A stretch of DNA of 64,000 bases from contig OY970832.1 in NCBI GenBank assembly GCA_963853835.1, positions 37,108,063 through 37,172,062 on the forward strand, given 5' to 3'. The DNA is from Calendula officinalis. Lineage: Eukaryota > Streptophyta > Magnoliopsida > Asterales > Asteraceae. Positions 33,195-43,800 of the stretch are shown one piece after another. The notes under the pieces were generated by a model. That model saw only the letters and a list, made by a program, of their open reading frames with translations. It was not told the origin of the DNA and searched no databases. The translations under genes were made by a program, and so were the position numbers. Each line of letters starts with the position of its first letter. The stretch's first letter is position 1.

Positions 33195-36100
33195 TTGGAT
33201 ATTGAAGAGTTCGAGCCGAAGAGGGATGTTCGGGCCGAAGTGGTGTTCAGGCCGAAGTGGGATGTTCGGGCCAAAGTGGTGTTCGGGCCGAAGTGGTGTT
33301 CGGGCCGAAGTTCGGTGTTCGGGCCGAGGATGATGTTCGGGCCGAGGTTGAAATTCGGGCCGAGGTCGGAGTTCGGGCCGAGGTTGAAGTTCGGTCCGAG
33401 GTTGTAGTTCGGGACGAAAATGAAGTTCGGGTCGGGAACAGTGTAGAGTTCGGGCCGAACTTGTTCTTGGCAGTGACGAACGAACCAGCTATTTTGGTTA
33501 CTCGTGGGCGTGAAACGGACACCCGAGCTGAAAGTTATGAATGTTTTAGTATAGCACCTTTTGTCACACAATCTTGGATATTGAAGAGTTCGGGCCGAAG
33601 AGGGATGTTCGGGCCGAAGTGGTGTTCGGGCCGAAGTGGTGTTCGGGCCGAAGTTCGGTGTTCGGGCCGAGGATGATGTTAGGGCCGAGGTTGAAGTCCG
33701 GGCCGAGGTCGGAGTTCGGGCCGAGGTTGAAGTTCGGGCCGAGGTTGAAATTCGGGCCGAAAATGAAGTTCGGGCCGAGAACAGTGAAGAGTTCGGGCTG
33801 AACTTGTTCTTGGCAGTAACGAACGAACCAGTTATTTTGGTTACTCGTGGGCGTGAAACGGACACCCGAGCTGAAAGTTATGAATGTTTTAATATAGCAC
33901 CTTTTGTCACACAATCTTGGATATTGAAGAATTCGGGCCGAAGAGGGATGTTCGGGCCGAAGTGGTGTTCGGGGCGAAGTGGGATGTTCGGGCCGAAGTG
34001 GTGTTCGGGCCGAAGTGGTGTTCGGGCCAAAGTTCGGTGTTCGGGCCGAGGATGATGTTCGGGACGAGGTTGAAATTCGGGCCGAGGTCGGAGTTCGGGC
34101 CGAGGTTGAAGTTCGGGCCGAGGTTGAAGTTCGGGACGAAAATGAAGTTCGGGCCGGGAACAGTGTAGAGTTCGGGCCGAACTTGTTCTTGGCAGCGACG
34201 AACGAACCAGCTATTTTGGTTACTCGTGGGCGTGAAACGGACACCCGAGCTGAAAGTTATGAATGTTTTAGTATAGCACCTTTTGTCACACAATCTTGGA
34301 TATTGAAGAGTTCGGGCCGAAGAGGGATGTTCGGGCCGAAGTGGTGTTCGGGCAGAAGTGGTGTTCGGGCCGAAGTGGTGTTCGGGCCGAAGTGGTGTTC
34401 GGGCCAAAGTTCGGTGTTCGGGCCGAGGATGATGTTCGGGCCGAGGTTGAAGTTCGGGCCGAGTTCGGAGTTCGGGCTGAGGTTGAAGTTCGGGCCGAAA
34501 ATGAAGATCGGGCCGAGAACAGTGAAGAGTTCGGGCCGAACTTGTTCTTGGCAGTGACGAACGAACCAGTTATTTTGGTTACTCGTGGGCGTGAAACGGA
34601 CCCCCGAGCTGAAAGTTATGAATGTTTTAGTATAGCACCTTTTTTCACACAATCTTGGATATTGAAGAGTTCGACCCGAAGAGGGATGTTCGGGCCGAAG
34701 TGGTGTTCAGGCCGAAGTGGGATGTTCGGGCCGAAGTGGTGTTCGGGCCGAAGTGGTGTTCAGGCCGAAGTTCGGTGTTCGGGCCGAGGATGATGTTCGG
34801 GCCGAGGTTGAAGTTCGGGCCGAGGTCGGAGTTCGGGCCGAAAATGAAGTCCGGGCCGGGAACAGTGAAGAGTTCGGGCCGAACTTGTTCTTGGCAGTGA
34901 CGAACGAACCAGCTATATTGGTTACTCGTGGGCGTGAAACGGACACCCGAGCTGAAAGTTATGAATGTTTTAATATAGCACCTTTTGTCACACAATCTTG
35001 GATATTGAAGAGTTCGGGCCGAAGAGGGATGTTCGTGCCGAAGTGGTGTTCGGGGCGAAGTGGGATGTTCGGGCCGAAGTGGTGTTCGGGCCAAAGTTCG
35101 GTGTTCGGGCCGAGGATGATGTTCGGGCCGAGGTTGAAATTCGGGCCGAGGTCGGAGTTCGGGCCGAGGTTGAAGTTCGGGCCGAGGTTGAAGTTCGGGA
35201 CGAAAATGAAGTTCGGGCCGGGAACAGTATAGAGTTCGGGCCGAACTTGTTCTTGGCAGTGACGATCGAACCAGCTATTTTGGTTACTCGTGGGCGTGAA
35301 ACGGACACCCGTGCTGAAAGTTATGAATGTTTTAGTATAGCACCTTTTGTCACACAATCTTGGTTATTGAAGAGTTTGGGCCGAAGAGGGGTGTTCGGGC
35401 CGAAGTGGTGTTCGGGCCGAAGTGGGATGTTCGGGCCGAAGTGGTGTTCGGGCCGAAGTGGTGTTCGGGCCGAAGTTCGGTGTTCGGGCCGAGGATGATG
35501 TTGGGGCCGAGGTTGAAGTCCGGGCCGAGGTCTGAGTTCGGGCCAAGGTTGAAGTTCGGGCCGAGGTTGAAGTTCGGGCCGAAAATGAAGTTCGGGCTGG
35601 GAACAGTGAAGAGTTCGGGCCGAACTTGTTCTTGGCAGTGACGAACGAACCAGCTATTTTGGTTACTCGTGGGCGTGAAACGGACACCAGAGCCGAAAGT
35701 TATGAATGTGTTAGTATAACACCTTTTGTCACACAATCTTGGATATTGAAGAGTTCGGGCCGAAGAGGGATGTTCGGGCCGAAGTGGTGTTCGGGCCGAA
35801 GTGGGATGTTCGGGCCGAAGTGGTGTTCGGGCCGAAGTGGTGTTCGGGCCGAAGTTCGGTGTTCGGGCCGAGGATGATGTTCGGGCCGAGGTTGAAGTTC
35901 GGGCCGAGGTCGGATTTCGGGCCGAGTTTGAAGTTCGGGCCGAGGTTGATGTTCATGCGGAAATTGAAGTTTGGGCCGGGAACAGTGAAGAGTTCGGGCC
36001 GAACTTGTTCTTGGCAGTGACGAACGAACCATCTATTTTGGTTACTCGTGGGCGTGAAACGGACACCCGAGCTGAAAGTTATGAATGTTTTAGTATACCA

Positions 36101-39100
36101 CCTTTTGTCACACAATCTTGGATATTGAAGAGTTCGGGCCGAAGAGGGATGTTCGGGCCGAAGTGGTGTTCGGGCTGAAGTGGGATGTTCGGGCCGAAGT
36201 GGTGTTCGTGCCGAAGTTCGGTGTTCGGGCCGAGGATGATGTTCGGGCCGAGGTTGAAGTTCGGGCCGAGATCGGAGTTCGGGCCGAGGTTGAAGTTCGG
36301 GCCGAGGTTGAAGTTCGGGACGAAAATGAAGTTCGGGCCGGGAACAGTGTAGAGTTCGGGCCGAACTTGTTCTTGGCAGTACGAACGAACCAGCTATTTT
36401 GGATACTCGTGGGCGTGAAACGGACACCCGAGCTGAAACTTATGAATGTTTTAATATAGCACCTTTTTTCAGACAATCTTGGATATTGAAGAGTTTGAGC
36501 CGAAGAGGGATGTTCGGGCCGAAGTGGTGTTCAGGCCGAAGTGGGATGTTCGGGCCAAAGTGGTGTTCGGGCCGAAGTGGTGTTCGGGCCGAAGTTCGGT
36601 GTTCGGGCCGAGGATGATGTTCGGGCCGAGGTTGAAATTCGGGCCGAGGTCGGAGTTCGGGCCGAGGTTGAAGTTCGGGCCGAGGTTGTAGTTCGGGACG
36701 AAAATGAAGTTCGGGTCGGGAACAGTGTAGAGTTCGGGCCGAACTTGTTCTTGGCAGTGACGAACGAACCAGCTATTTTGGTTACTCGTGGGCGTGAAAC
36801 GGACACCCGAGCTGAAAGTTATGAATGTTTTAGTATAGCACCTTTTGTCACACAATCTTGGATATTGAAGAGTTCGGGCCGAAGAGGGATTTTCGGGCCG
36901 AAGTGGTGTTCGGGCCGAAGTGGTGTTCGGGCCGAAGTTCGGTGTTCGGGCCGAGGATGATGTTAGGGCCGAGGTTGAAGTCCGGGCCGAGGTCGGAGTT
37001 CGGGCCGAGGTTGAAGTTCGGGCCGAGGTTGAAGTTCGGGCCGAAAATGAAGTTCGGGCCGAGAACAGTGAAGAGCTCGGGCTGAACTTGTTCTTGGCAG
37101 TAACGAACGAACCAGTTATTTTGGTTACTCGTGGGCGTGAAACGGACACCCAAGCTGAAAGTTATGAATGTTTTAATATAGCACCTTTTGTCACACAATC
37201 TTGGATATTGAAGAATTCGGGCCGAAGAGGGATGTTCGGGCCGAAGTGGTGTTCGGGGCGAAGTGGGATGTTCGGGCCGAAGTGGTGTTCGGGCCGAAGT
37301 GGTGTTCGGACCAAAGTTCGGTGTTCGGGCCGAGGATGATGTTCGGGCCGAGGATGAAATTCGGGCCGAGGTCGGAGTTCGGGCCGAGGTTGAAGTTCGG
37401 GCCGAGGTTGAAGTTCGGGACGAAAATGAAGTTCGGGCCGGGAACAGTGTAGAGTTCGGGCCGAACTTGTTCTTGGCAGCGACGAACGAACCAGCTATTT
37501 TGGTTACTCGTGGGCGTGAAACGGACACCCGAGCTGAAAGTTATGAATGTTTTAGTATAGCACCTTTTGTCACACAATCTTGGATATTGAAGAGTTCGGG
37601 CTGAAGAGGGATGTTCAGGCCGAAGTGGTGTTCGGGCCGAAGTGGTGTTCGGGCCGAAGTGGTGTTCGGGCCAAAGTTCGGTGTTCGGGCCGAGGATGAT
37701 GTTCGGGCCGAGGTTGAAGTTCGGGCCGAGGTCGGAGTTCGGGCTGAGGTTGAAGTTCGGGCCGAGGTTGAAGTTCGGGCCGAAAATGAAGATCGGGCCG
37801 AGAACAGTGAAGAGTTCGGGCCGAACTTGTTCTTGGCAGTGACGAACGAACCAGTTATTTTGGTTACTCGTGGGCGTGAAACGGACCCCCGAGCTGAAAG
37901 TTATGAATGTTTTAGTATATCAACTTTTTTCACACAATCTTGGATATTGAAGAGTTCGAGCCGAAGAGGGATGTTCGGGCCGAAGTGGTGTTCAGGCCGA
38001 AGTGGGATGTTCGGGCCGAAGTGGTGTTCGGGCCGAAGTGGTGTTCAGGCCGAAGTTCGGTGTTCGGGCCGAGGATGATGTTCGGGCCGAGGTTGAAGTT
38101 CGGGACGAGGTCGGAGTTCGGGCCGAAAATGAAGTTCGGGCCGGGAACCGTGAAGAGTTCGGGCCGAACTTGTTCTTGGCAGTGACGAAAGAACCAGCTA
38201 TATTGGTTACTCGTGGGCGTGAAACGGACACCCGAGCTGAAAGTTATGAATGTTTTAATATAGCACCTTTTGTCACACAATCTTGGATATTGAAGAGTTC
38301 GGGCCGAAGAAGGATGTTCGTGCCGAAGTGGTGTTCGGGGCGAAGTGGGATGTTCGGGCCGAAGTGGTGTTCGGGCCAAAGTTCGGTGTTCGGGCCGAGG
38401 ATGATGTTCGGGCCGAGGTTGAAATTCGGGCCGAGGTCGGAGTTCGGGCCGAGGTTGAAGTTCGGGCCGAGGTTGAAGTTCGGGATGAAAATGAAGTTCG
38501 GGCCGGGAACAGTATAGAGTTCGGGCCGAACTTGTTCTTGGCAGTGACGATCGAACCAGCTATTTTGGTTACTCGTGAGCGTGAAACGGACACCCGAGCT
38601 GAAAGTTATGAATGTTTTAATATAGCACCTTTTGTCATACAATCTTGGATATTGAAGAGTTCGGGCCGAAGAGGGATGTTCGTGCCGAAGTGGTGTTCGG
38701 GGCGAAGTGGGATGTTCGGGCCGAAGTGGTGTTCGGGCCAAAGTTCGGTGTTCGGGCCGAGGATGATGTACGGGCCGAGGTTGAAATTCGGGCCGAGGTC
38801 GGAGTTCGGGCCGAGGTTGAAGTTCGGGCCGAGGTTGAAGTTCGGGACGAAAATGAAGTTCGGGCCGGGAACAGTATAGAGTTCGGGCCGAACTTGTTCT
38901 TGGCAGTGACGATCGAACCAGCTATTTTTGTTACTCGTGGGCGTGAAACGGACACCCGTGCTGAAAGTTATGAATGTTTTAGTATAGCACCTTTTGTCAC
39001 ACAATCTTGGTTATTGAAGAGTTTGGGTCGAAGAGGGGTGTTCGGGCCGAAGTGGGATGTTCGGGCCGAAGTGGTGTTCGGGCCGAAGTGGTGTTCGGGC

Positions 39101-39747
39101 CGAAGTTCGGTGTTCGGGCCGAGGATGATGTTGGGGCCGAGGTTGAAGTTCGGGCCGAGGTCTGAGTTCGGGCCAAGGTTGAAGTTCGGGCCGAGGTTGA
39201 AGTTCGGGCCGAAAATGAAGTTCGGGCTGGGAACAGTGAAGAGTTCGGGCCGAACTTGTTCTTGGCAGTGACGAACGAACCAGCTATTTTGGTTACTCGT
39301 GGGCGTGAAACGGACACCAGAGCTGAAAGTTATGAATGTGTTAGTATAACACCTTTTGTCACACAATCTTGGATATTGAAGAGTTCGGGCCGAAGAGGGA
39401 TGTTCGGGCCGAAGTGGTGTTCGGGCCGAAGTGGGATGTTCGGGCCGAAGTGGTGTTCGGGCTGAAGTGGTGTTCGGGCCGAAGTTCGGTGTTCGGGCCG
39501 AGGATGATGTTCGGGCCGAGGTTGAAGTTCGGGCCGAGGTCGGATTTCGGGCCGAGTTTGAAGTTCGGGCCGAGGTTGAAGTTCATGCGGAAAATGAAGT
39601 TTGGGCCGGGAACAGTGAAGAGTTCGGGCCGAACTTGTACTTGGCAGTGACGAACGAACCATCTATTTTGGTTACTCGTGGGCGTGAAACGGACACCCGA
39701 GCTGAAAGTTATGAATGTTTTAGTATAGCACCTTTTGTCACACAATC
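33195..39747 (+). repeat. Higher-order repeat of 9 and 10 units (about 3.28 and 3.27 kb plus one extra unit)
   Basis: Units 33195 to 36118 (nine) repeat from 36479 onward at an offset of 3284-3285 through 34998/38283. The second copy then carries one more unit (38645, a near copy of 38283), after which offsets become 3647 and 3630 (35360/39007, 35739/39369, 36118/39748). Shared markers: CCTTTTTTCAGACAATC, GGAACAGTGTAGAG, GATGTTAGGGCCG, GGCAGCGACGAACG, ACGGACCCCCGAG, CTATATTGGTTAC, GACGATCGAACC, TTGGTTATTGAAG anchors, and GTTCATGCGGAAA. The join between copies lies inside unit 36118, whose second half resembles unit 32834. Confidence 0.9.
38283..39006 (+). repeat. Extra duplicated unit in the second 3.3-kb copy
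   Basis: Units 38283 and 38645 are near-identical neighbours (362-bp offset), both related to the single unit 34998 of the first 3.3-kb copy. Both have GTTCGTGCCG, GGGGCGAAGTGG, GGAACAGTATAGAG and GACGATCGAACC. The duplication is therefore younger than the 3.3-kb HOR event. Confidence 0.87.
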
Positions 39748-40060
39748 TTGGATATTAAAGAGTTCGGGCCGAAGAGGGATGTTCGGGCCGAAGTGGTGTT
39801 CGGGCTGAAGTGGGATGTTCGGGCCGAAGTGGTGTTCGTGCCGAAGTTCGGTGTTCGGGCCGAGGATGATGTTCGGGCCGAGGTTGAAGTTCGGGCCGAG
39901 GTCGGAGTTCGGGCCGAGGTTGAAGTTCGGGCCGAGGTTGATGTTCGGGCCGGGAACAGTGAAGAGTTCGGGCCGAACTTGTTCTTGGCAGTGACGAACG
40001 AACCAGCTATTTTGGTTACTCGTGGGCGTGAAACGGACACCCGAGCTGAAAGTTATGAAT

Positions 40061-40068
40061 GTTTTAGT
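40061..40068 (+). repeat. Left 8-bp target-site duplication of the MITE (GTTTTAGT)
   Basis: Last satellite bases before the element, from the core sequence GAATGTTTTAGTATAGC. It is repeated with one mismatch (TTTTTAGT) directly after the element. The left copy keeps the canonical satellite sequence, so the mismatch is a later change on the right. An 8-bp duplication is the length typical of hAT elements. Confidence 0.85.
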
Positions 40069-40081
40069 TAGGGCTGTCAAA
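40069..40081 (+). repeat. Left terminal inverted repeat of the MITE
   Basis: TAGGGCTGTCAAA; 12 of 13 bases match the reverse complement of the right end (TAGGGTTGTCAAA). The match stops after base 13. Confidence 0.87.
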
Positions 40082-40106
40082 TCGTGCTATCGTTTCGTGT
40101 TGCAGG

Positions 40107-40230
40107 ATAACACGACACGACACGAATTCGTTCAACACGAAAACGACACGACACGAAGACGTGTTTTATTTTACTAACACGAACACGACACGATTAAAAA
40201 ACGATAAACACGACAAACACGACAACACAA
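40107..40230 (+). repeat. Left subterminal ACACGA-motif cluster of the MITE
   Basis: Short irregular repeats of ACACGAC, ACACGACACG and ACACGAA through the left third of the element, spaced by AT-rich bases. Clustered subterminal motifs are where hAT transposases are known to bind, so this is a plausible binding region for a partner transposase; that role is inferred only from position and repetition. Confidence 0.7.
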
Positions 40231-40332
40231 AATAAATAACAAATTTCTTACTTATTACATGTTAAAAACACGACAAACACGATAAACACGACAAAATCAT
40301 AACTATCGTGTCAATTTCGTGTTAATCTCTGA

Positions 40333-40460
40333 ACACGAACACGACACGACACGACTTCGTGTTTGTTTTACACAACACGAACACGACAGGAACACGAATT
40401 CAAATTTAAGTTTCGTCCCAATTTCGTTTCGTTTCGTGTATTTTTGTCGTGTCGTGTCAA
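40333..40460 (-). repeat. Right subterminal ACACGA/TCGTGT cluster of the MITE
   Basis: Holds ACACGAACACGAC runs, then the complementary TTCGTGT, TTTCGTTTCGTG and GTCGTGTCGTGTC near the right end. The mixed orientation gives the element partial self-complementarity with the left cluster. Confidence 0.7.
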
Positions 40461-40462
40461 GT

Positions 40463-40475
40463 TTTGACAACCCTA
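40463..40475 (-). repeat. Right terminal inverted repeat of the MITE
   Basis: TTTGACAACCCTA, whose reverse complement TAGGGTTGTCAAA differs from the left end at one base (T for C at position 6). Confidence 0.87.
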
Positions 40476-40483
40476 TTTTTAGT
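40476..40483 (+). repeat. Right 8-bp target-site duplication of the MITE (TTTTTAGT)
   Basis: Directly follows the right terminal repeat and runs into ATAGCACC, the expected next satellite bases. It matches the left copy at 7 of 8 positions. Removing the element and this copy gives an uninterrupted canonical core. Confidence 0.84.
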
Positions 40484-40867
40484 ATAGCACCTTTTGTCAC
40501 ACAATTTTGGATATTGAAGAGTTCGGGCCGAAGAGGGATGTTCGGGCCGAAGTGGTGTTCGGGCCGAAGTGGGATGTTCGGGCCGAAGTGGTGTTCGGGC
40601 CGAAGTTCGGTGTTCGGGCCGAGGATGATGTTCGGGCCGAGGTTGAAGTTCGGGTTGAGGTCGGAGTTCGGGCCGAGGTTGAAGTTCGGGCTGAGGTTGA
40701 AGTTCGGGCCGAAAATGAAGTTCGGGCCGAGAACAGCGAAGAGTTCGGGCCGAACTTGTTCTTGGCAGTGACGAACGAACCAGTTATTTGGTTACTCGTA
40801 GGCGTAAAACGGACACCTGAGCTGAAAGTTATGAATGTTTTAGTGTAGCACCTTTTGTCACACAATC

Positions 40868-43800
40868 TTGGATATTGAAGAGTTCGAGCCGAAGAGGGAT
40901 GTTCGGGCCGAAGTGGTGTTCGGGCCGAAGTGGGATGTTCGGGCCGAAATGGTGTTCGGGCCGAAGTGGTGTTCGGGCTGAAGTTCTGTGTTCGGGCTGA
41001 GGATGATGTTCGGGCCAAGGTTGGAGTTCGGGCCGAGGTCGGAGTTCGGGCCGAGGTCGGAATTCGGGCCGAGGTCGGAGTTCGAGCCGAGGTTGAAGTT
41101 CGGGCCGAGGTTGAAGTTCGGGCCGAAAATGAAGTTCAGGCCGGGAACAGTGAAGAGTTCGGGCCGAACTTGTTCTTGGTAGTGACGAACGAACCAGCTA
41201 TTTTCGTTACTCGTGGGCGTGAAACGGACACCCCAGCTGAAAGTTATGAATCTTTTACTATAGCACCTTTTGTCCCACAATCTTGGATATTGAAGAGTTC
41301 GGGCCGAAGAGGGATGTTCGGGCCGAAGTGGTGTTCGGGCCGAAGTGGGATGTTCGGGCCGAAGTGGTGTACGGGCAGAAGTGGTGTTCGGGCTGAAGTT
41401 CGGTGTTCGGGCCGAGGATGATGTTCGGGCCGAGGTTGAAGTTCGGGCCGAGGTCGGAGTTCGGAACGAGGTTGAAGTTCGGGCTGAGGTTGAAGTTCGT
41501 GCCGAAAATGAAGTTCGGGCCGGGAGCAGTGAAGAGTTCGGGCCGAACTTGTTCTTGGCAGTGATGAACGAACCAGCTATTTTGGTTACTCGTGGGCGTG
41601 AAACGGACACCCGAGCTGAAAGTTATGAATGTTTTAGTATAGCACCTTTTGTCACACAATCTTGGATATTGAAGAGTTCTGGCCGAAGAGGGATGTTCGG
41701 GCCGAAGTGGTGTTCGGGCCGAAGTTCGGTGTTCGGGCCGAGGTCGGAGTTCGGGCCGAGGTCGGAGTTCGGGCCGAGGTCGGAGTTCGGGCCGAGGTTG
41801 AAGTTCGGGCCGAAAATGAAGTTCGGGCCGGGAACAGTGAAGAGTTCGGGCCGAACTTGTTCTTGGCAGTGACGAACGAACCAGCTATTTTTGTTACTCG
41901 TGGGCGTGAAACGGACACCCGAGCTGAAAGTTATGAATGTTTTAGTATAGCACCTTTTGTCACACAATCTTGGATATTGAATAGTTCGGGCCGAAGAGGG
42001 ATGTTCGGGCCGAAGTGGTGTTCGGGCCGAAGTGGGATGTTCGGGCCGAAGTGGTGTTCGGGCCGAAGTGGTGTTCGGGCCGAGGATGATGTTCGGGCCG
42101 AGGTTGAAGTTCGGGCCGAGGTCGGAGTTCGGGCCGAGGTTGAAGTTCGGGCCGAAAATGAAGTTCGGGCCGAAAATGAAGTTCGGGCCGGGAGCAGTGA
42201 AGAATTCGGGCCGAACTTGTTCTTGGCAGTGACGAACGAACCAGCTATTTTGGTTACTCGTGGGCGTGAAACAGACATCCGAGCTGAAAGTTATGAATGT
42301 TTTAGTATAGCACCTTTTGTCACACAATCTTGGATATTGAAGAGTTCGGGCCGAAGATGGATGTTCGGGCCGAAGTGGTGTTCGGGCCGAAGTGGGATGT
42401 TCGGGCCGAAGTGGTGTTCGGGCCGAAGTTCGGTGTTCGGGCTGAGGATGATGTTCGGGCCGAGGTTGAAGTTTGGACCGAGGTCGGAGTTCGGGCCGAG
42501 GTTGAAGTTCGGGCCGAAAATGAAGTTCGGGCCGAAAATGAAGTTCGGGCCGGGAACAGTGAAGAGTTCGGGCCGAACTTGTTCTTGGCAGTGACGAACG
42601 AACCAGCTATTTTGGTTACTCGTGGGCGTGAAACAGACATCCGAGCTGAAAGTTATGAATGTTTTAGTATAGCACCTTTTGTCACACAATCTTGGATATT
42701 GAAGAGTTTGGGCCGAAGAGGGATGTTCGGGCCGAAGTGGTGTTCGGGCCGAAATGGGATGTTCGGGCCGAAGTGGTGTTCGGGCCGAAGTTTGGTGTTC
42801 GGGCCGAGGATGATGTTCGGGCCGAGGTTGAAGTTCGGGCCGAGGTCGGAGTACGGGCTGAGGTTGAAGTTCGGGCCGAGGTTGAAGTTCGGGCCGAAAA
42901 TGAAGTTCGGGCCGGGAACAGTGAAGAGTTCGGGCCGAACTTGTTCTTGGCAGTGACGAACGAACCAGCTATTTTGGTTAATCGTGGGCGTGAAACGGAC
43001 ACCCGAGCTGAAAGTTATGAATGTTTTAGTACAGCACCTTTTGTCACACAATCTTGGATATTGAAGAGTTCGGGCCGAAGAGGGATGTTCGGGCCGAAGT
43101 GGTGTTCGGGCCGAAGTGGGATGTTCGGGCCGAAGTGGTGTTCGGGCCGAAGTGGTGTTCGGGCCGAGGATGATGTTCGGGCCGAGGTTGAAGTTCGGGC
43201 CGAGGTCGGAGTTCGGGCCGAGGTTGAAGTTCGGGCCGAAAATGAAGTTCGGGCCGAGGTTGAAGTTCGGGCCGAGGTTGAAGTTTGGGCCGAAAATGAA
43301 GTTCGGGCCGGGGACAGTGAAGAGTTCGGGCCGAACTTGTTCTTGGCAGTGACGAACGAACTAGCTATTTTGGTTACTCGTGGGCGTGAAACGGACACCC
43401 GAGCTGAAAGTTATGAATGTTTTAGTATAGCACCTTTTGTCACACAATCTTGGATATTGAAGAGTTCGGGCCGAAGAGGGATGTTCGAGCCGAAGTGGTG
43501 TTCGGGCCGAAGTGGTGTTCGTGCCGAAGTTCGGTGTTCGGGCCGAGGATGATGTTCGGGCCGAGGTTGAAGTTCGGGCCGAGGTCGGAGTTCGGGCCGT
43601 GGTTGAAGTTCGGGCCGAACATGTTCTTGGCAGTGACGAACGAACCAACTATTTTGGTTACTCGTGGGCGTGAAACGGACACCCGAGCTGAAAGTTATGT
43701 ATGTTTTAGTATAGCACCTTTTGTCACACAATCTTGGATATTGAAGAGTTTGGGCCGAAGAGGGATGTTCGGGCCGAAGTGGTGTTCGGGCCGAAGTGGG

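Larger units (their letters stand above)
1..40060 (+). repeat. Composite satellite array, left segment (about 114 head-to-tail units)
   Basis: Uninterrupted tandem array of the composite satellite, all units in one orientation, truncated by the window start. Each unit is a roughly 140-bp core followed by a block of TTCGGGCCGA-type sub-repeats. Positions of the core anchor TTGGATATTGAAGAG or a near match: 179, 540, 901, 1263, 1624, 1984, 2345, 2706, 3050, 3407, 3733, 4111, 4526, 4886, 5247, 5624, 5985, 6257, 6618, 6758, 7120, 7481, 7843, 7983, 8255, 8580, 8922, 9265, 9590, 9951, 10294, 10601, 10963, 11325, 11686, 12053, 12414, 12776, 13135, 13502, 13863, 14259, 14621, 14929, 15254, 15596, 15938, 16280, 16605, 16969, 17331, 17674, 18053, 18359, 18702, 19011, 19370, 19696, 20060, 20422, 20783, 21144, 21470, 21834, 22196, 22522, 22901, 23246, 23756, 24100, 24443, 24805, 25147, 25509, 25835, 26195, 26557, 26865, 27208, 27534, 27894, 28256, 28564, 28860, 29220, 29582, 29926, 30288, 30631, 31010, 31336, 31715, 32077, 32403, 32834, 33195, 33574, 33917, 34296, 34655, 34998, 35360, 35739, 36118, 36479, 36858, 37201, 37580, 37940, 38283, 38645, 39007, 39369, 39748. 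Spacing is mostly 325-380 bp; extremes are 140 and 510. No sequence other than satellite is seen. Confidence 0.97.
40069..40475. mobile_element. Non-autonomous hAT-like MITE, 407 bp
   Basis: The only non-satellite sequence in the window. It starts TAGGGCTGTCAAA and ends TTTGACAACCCTA, giving 13-bp terminal inverted repeats with one mismatch, between 8-bp flanking duplications. The inside is AT-rich and full of ACACGAC and ACACGAAC motifs, with TCGTGT complements nearer the right end, so the two halves could partly pair. It has no open frame of any significance and no transposase, so any movement would need an autonomous hAT partner elsewhere. The 8-bp duplication, TAGGG-type ends and subterminal short motifs (in known hAT elements, transposase binding sites) point to the hAT superfamily; ACACGA-rich elements of this kind are, from memory, widespread in flowering plants. 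It inserted into the AT-rich part of a satellite core, and the array continues in phase on both sides. The superfamily call is inference; the element boundaries are seen directly. Confidence 0.85.

Noticed and set aside
40069..40475. MITE as a Mutator, Tc1/mariner or PIF/Harbinger element
   Set aside because: Mutator makes 9-bp duplications and usually long inverted repeats, mariner makes TA, Harbinger makes three-base TWA. The 8-bp duplication with short TAGGG-type ends fits hAT better.
40319..40771. 150-codon frame starting inside the MITE and running into the satellite
   Set aside because: It joins two unrelated sequences across the insertion border, and the MITE part is only its ACACGA-motif repeats translated. 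Not a transposase remnant.
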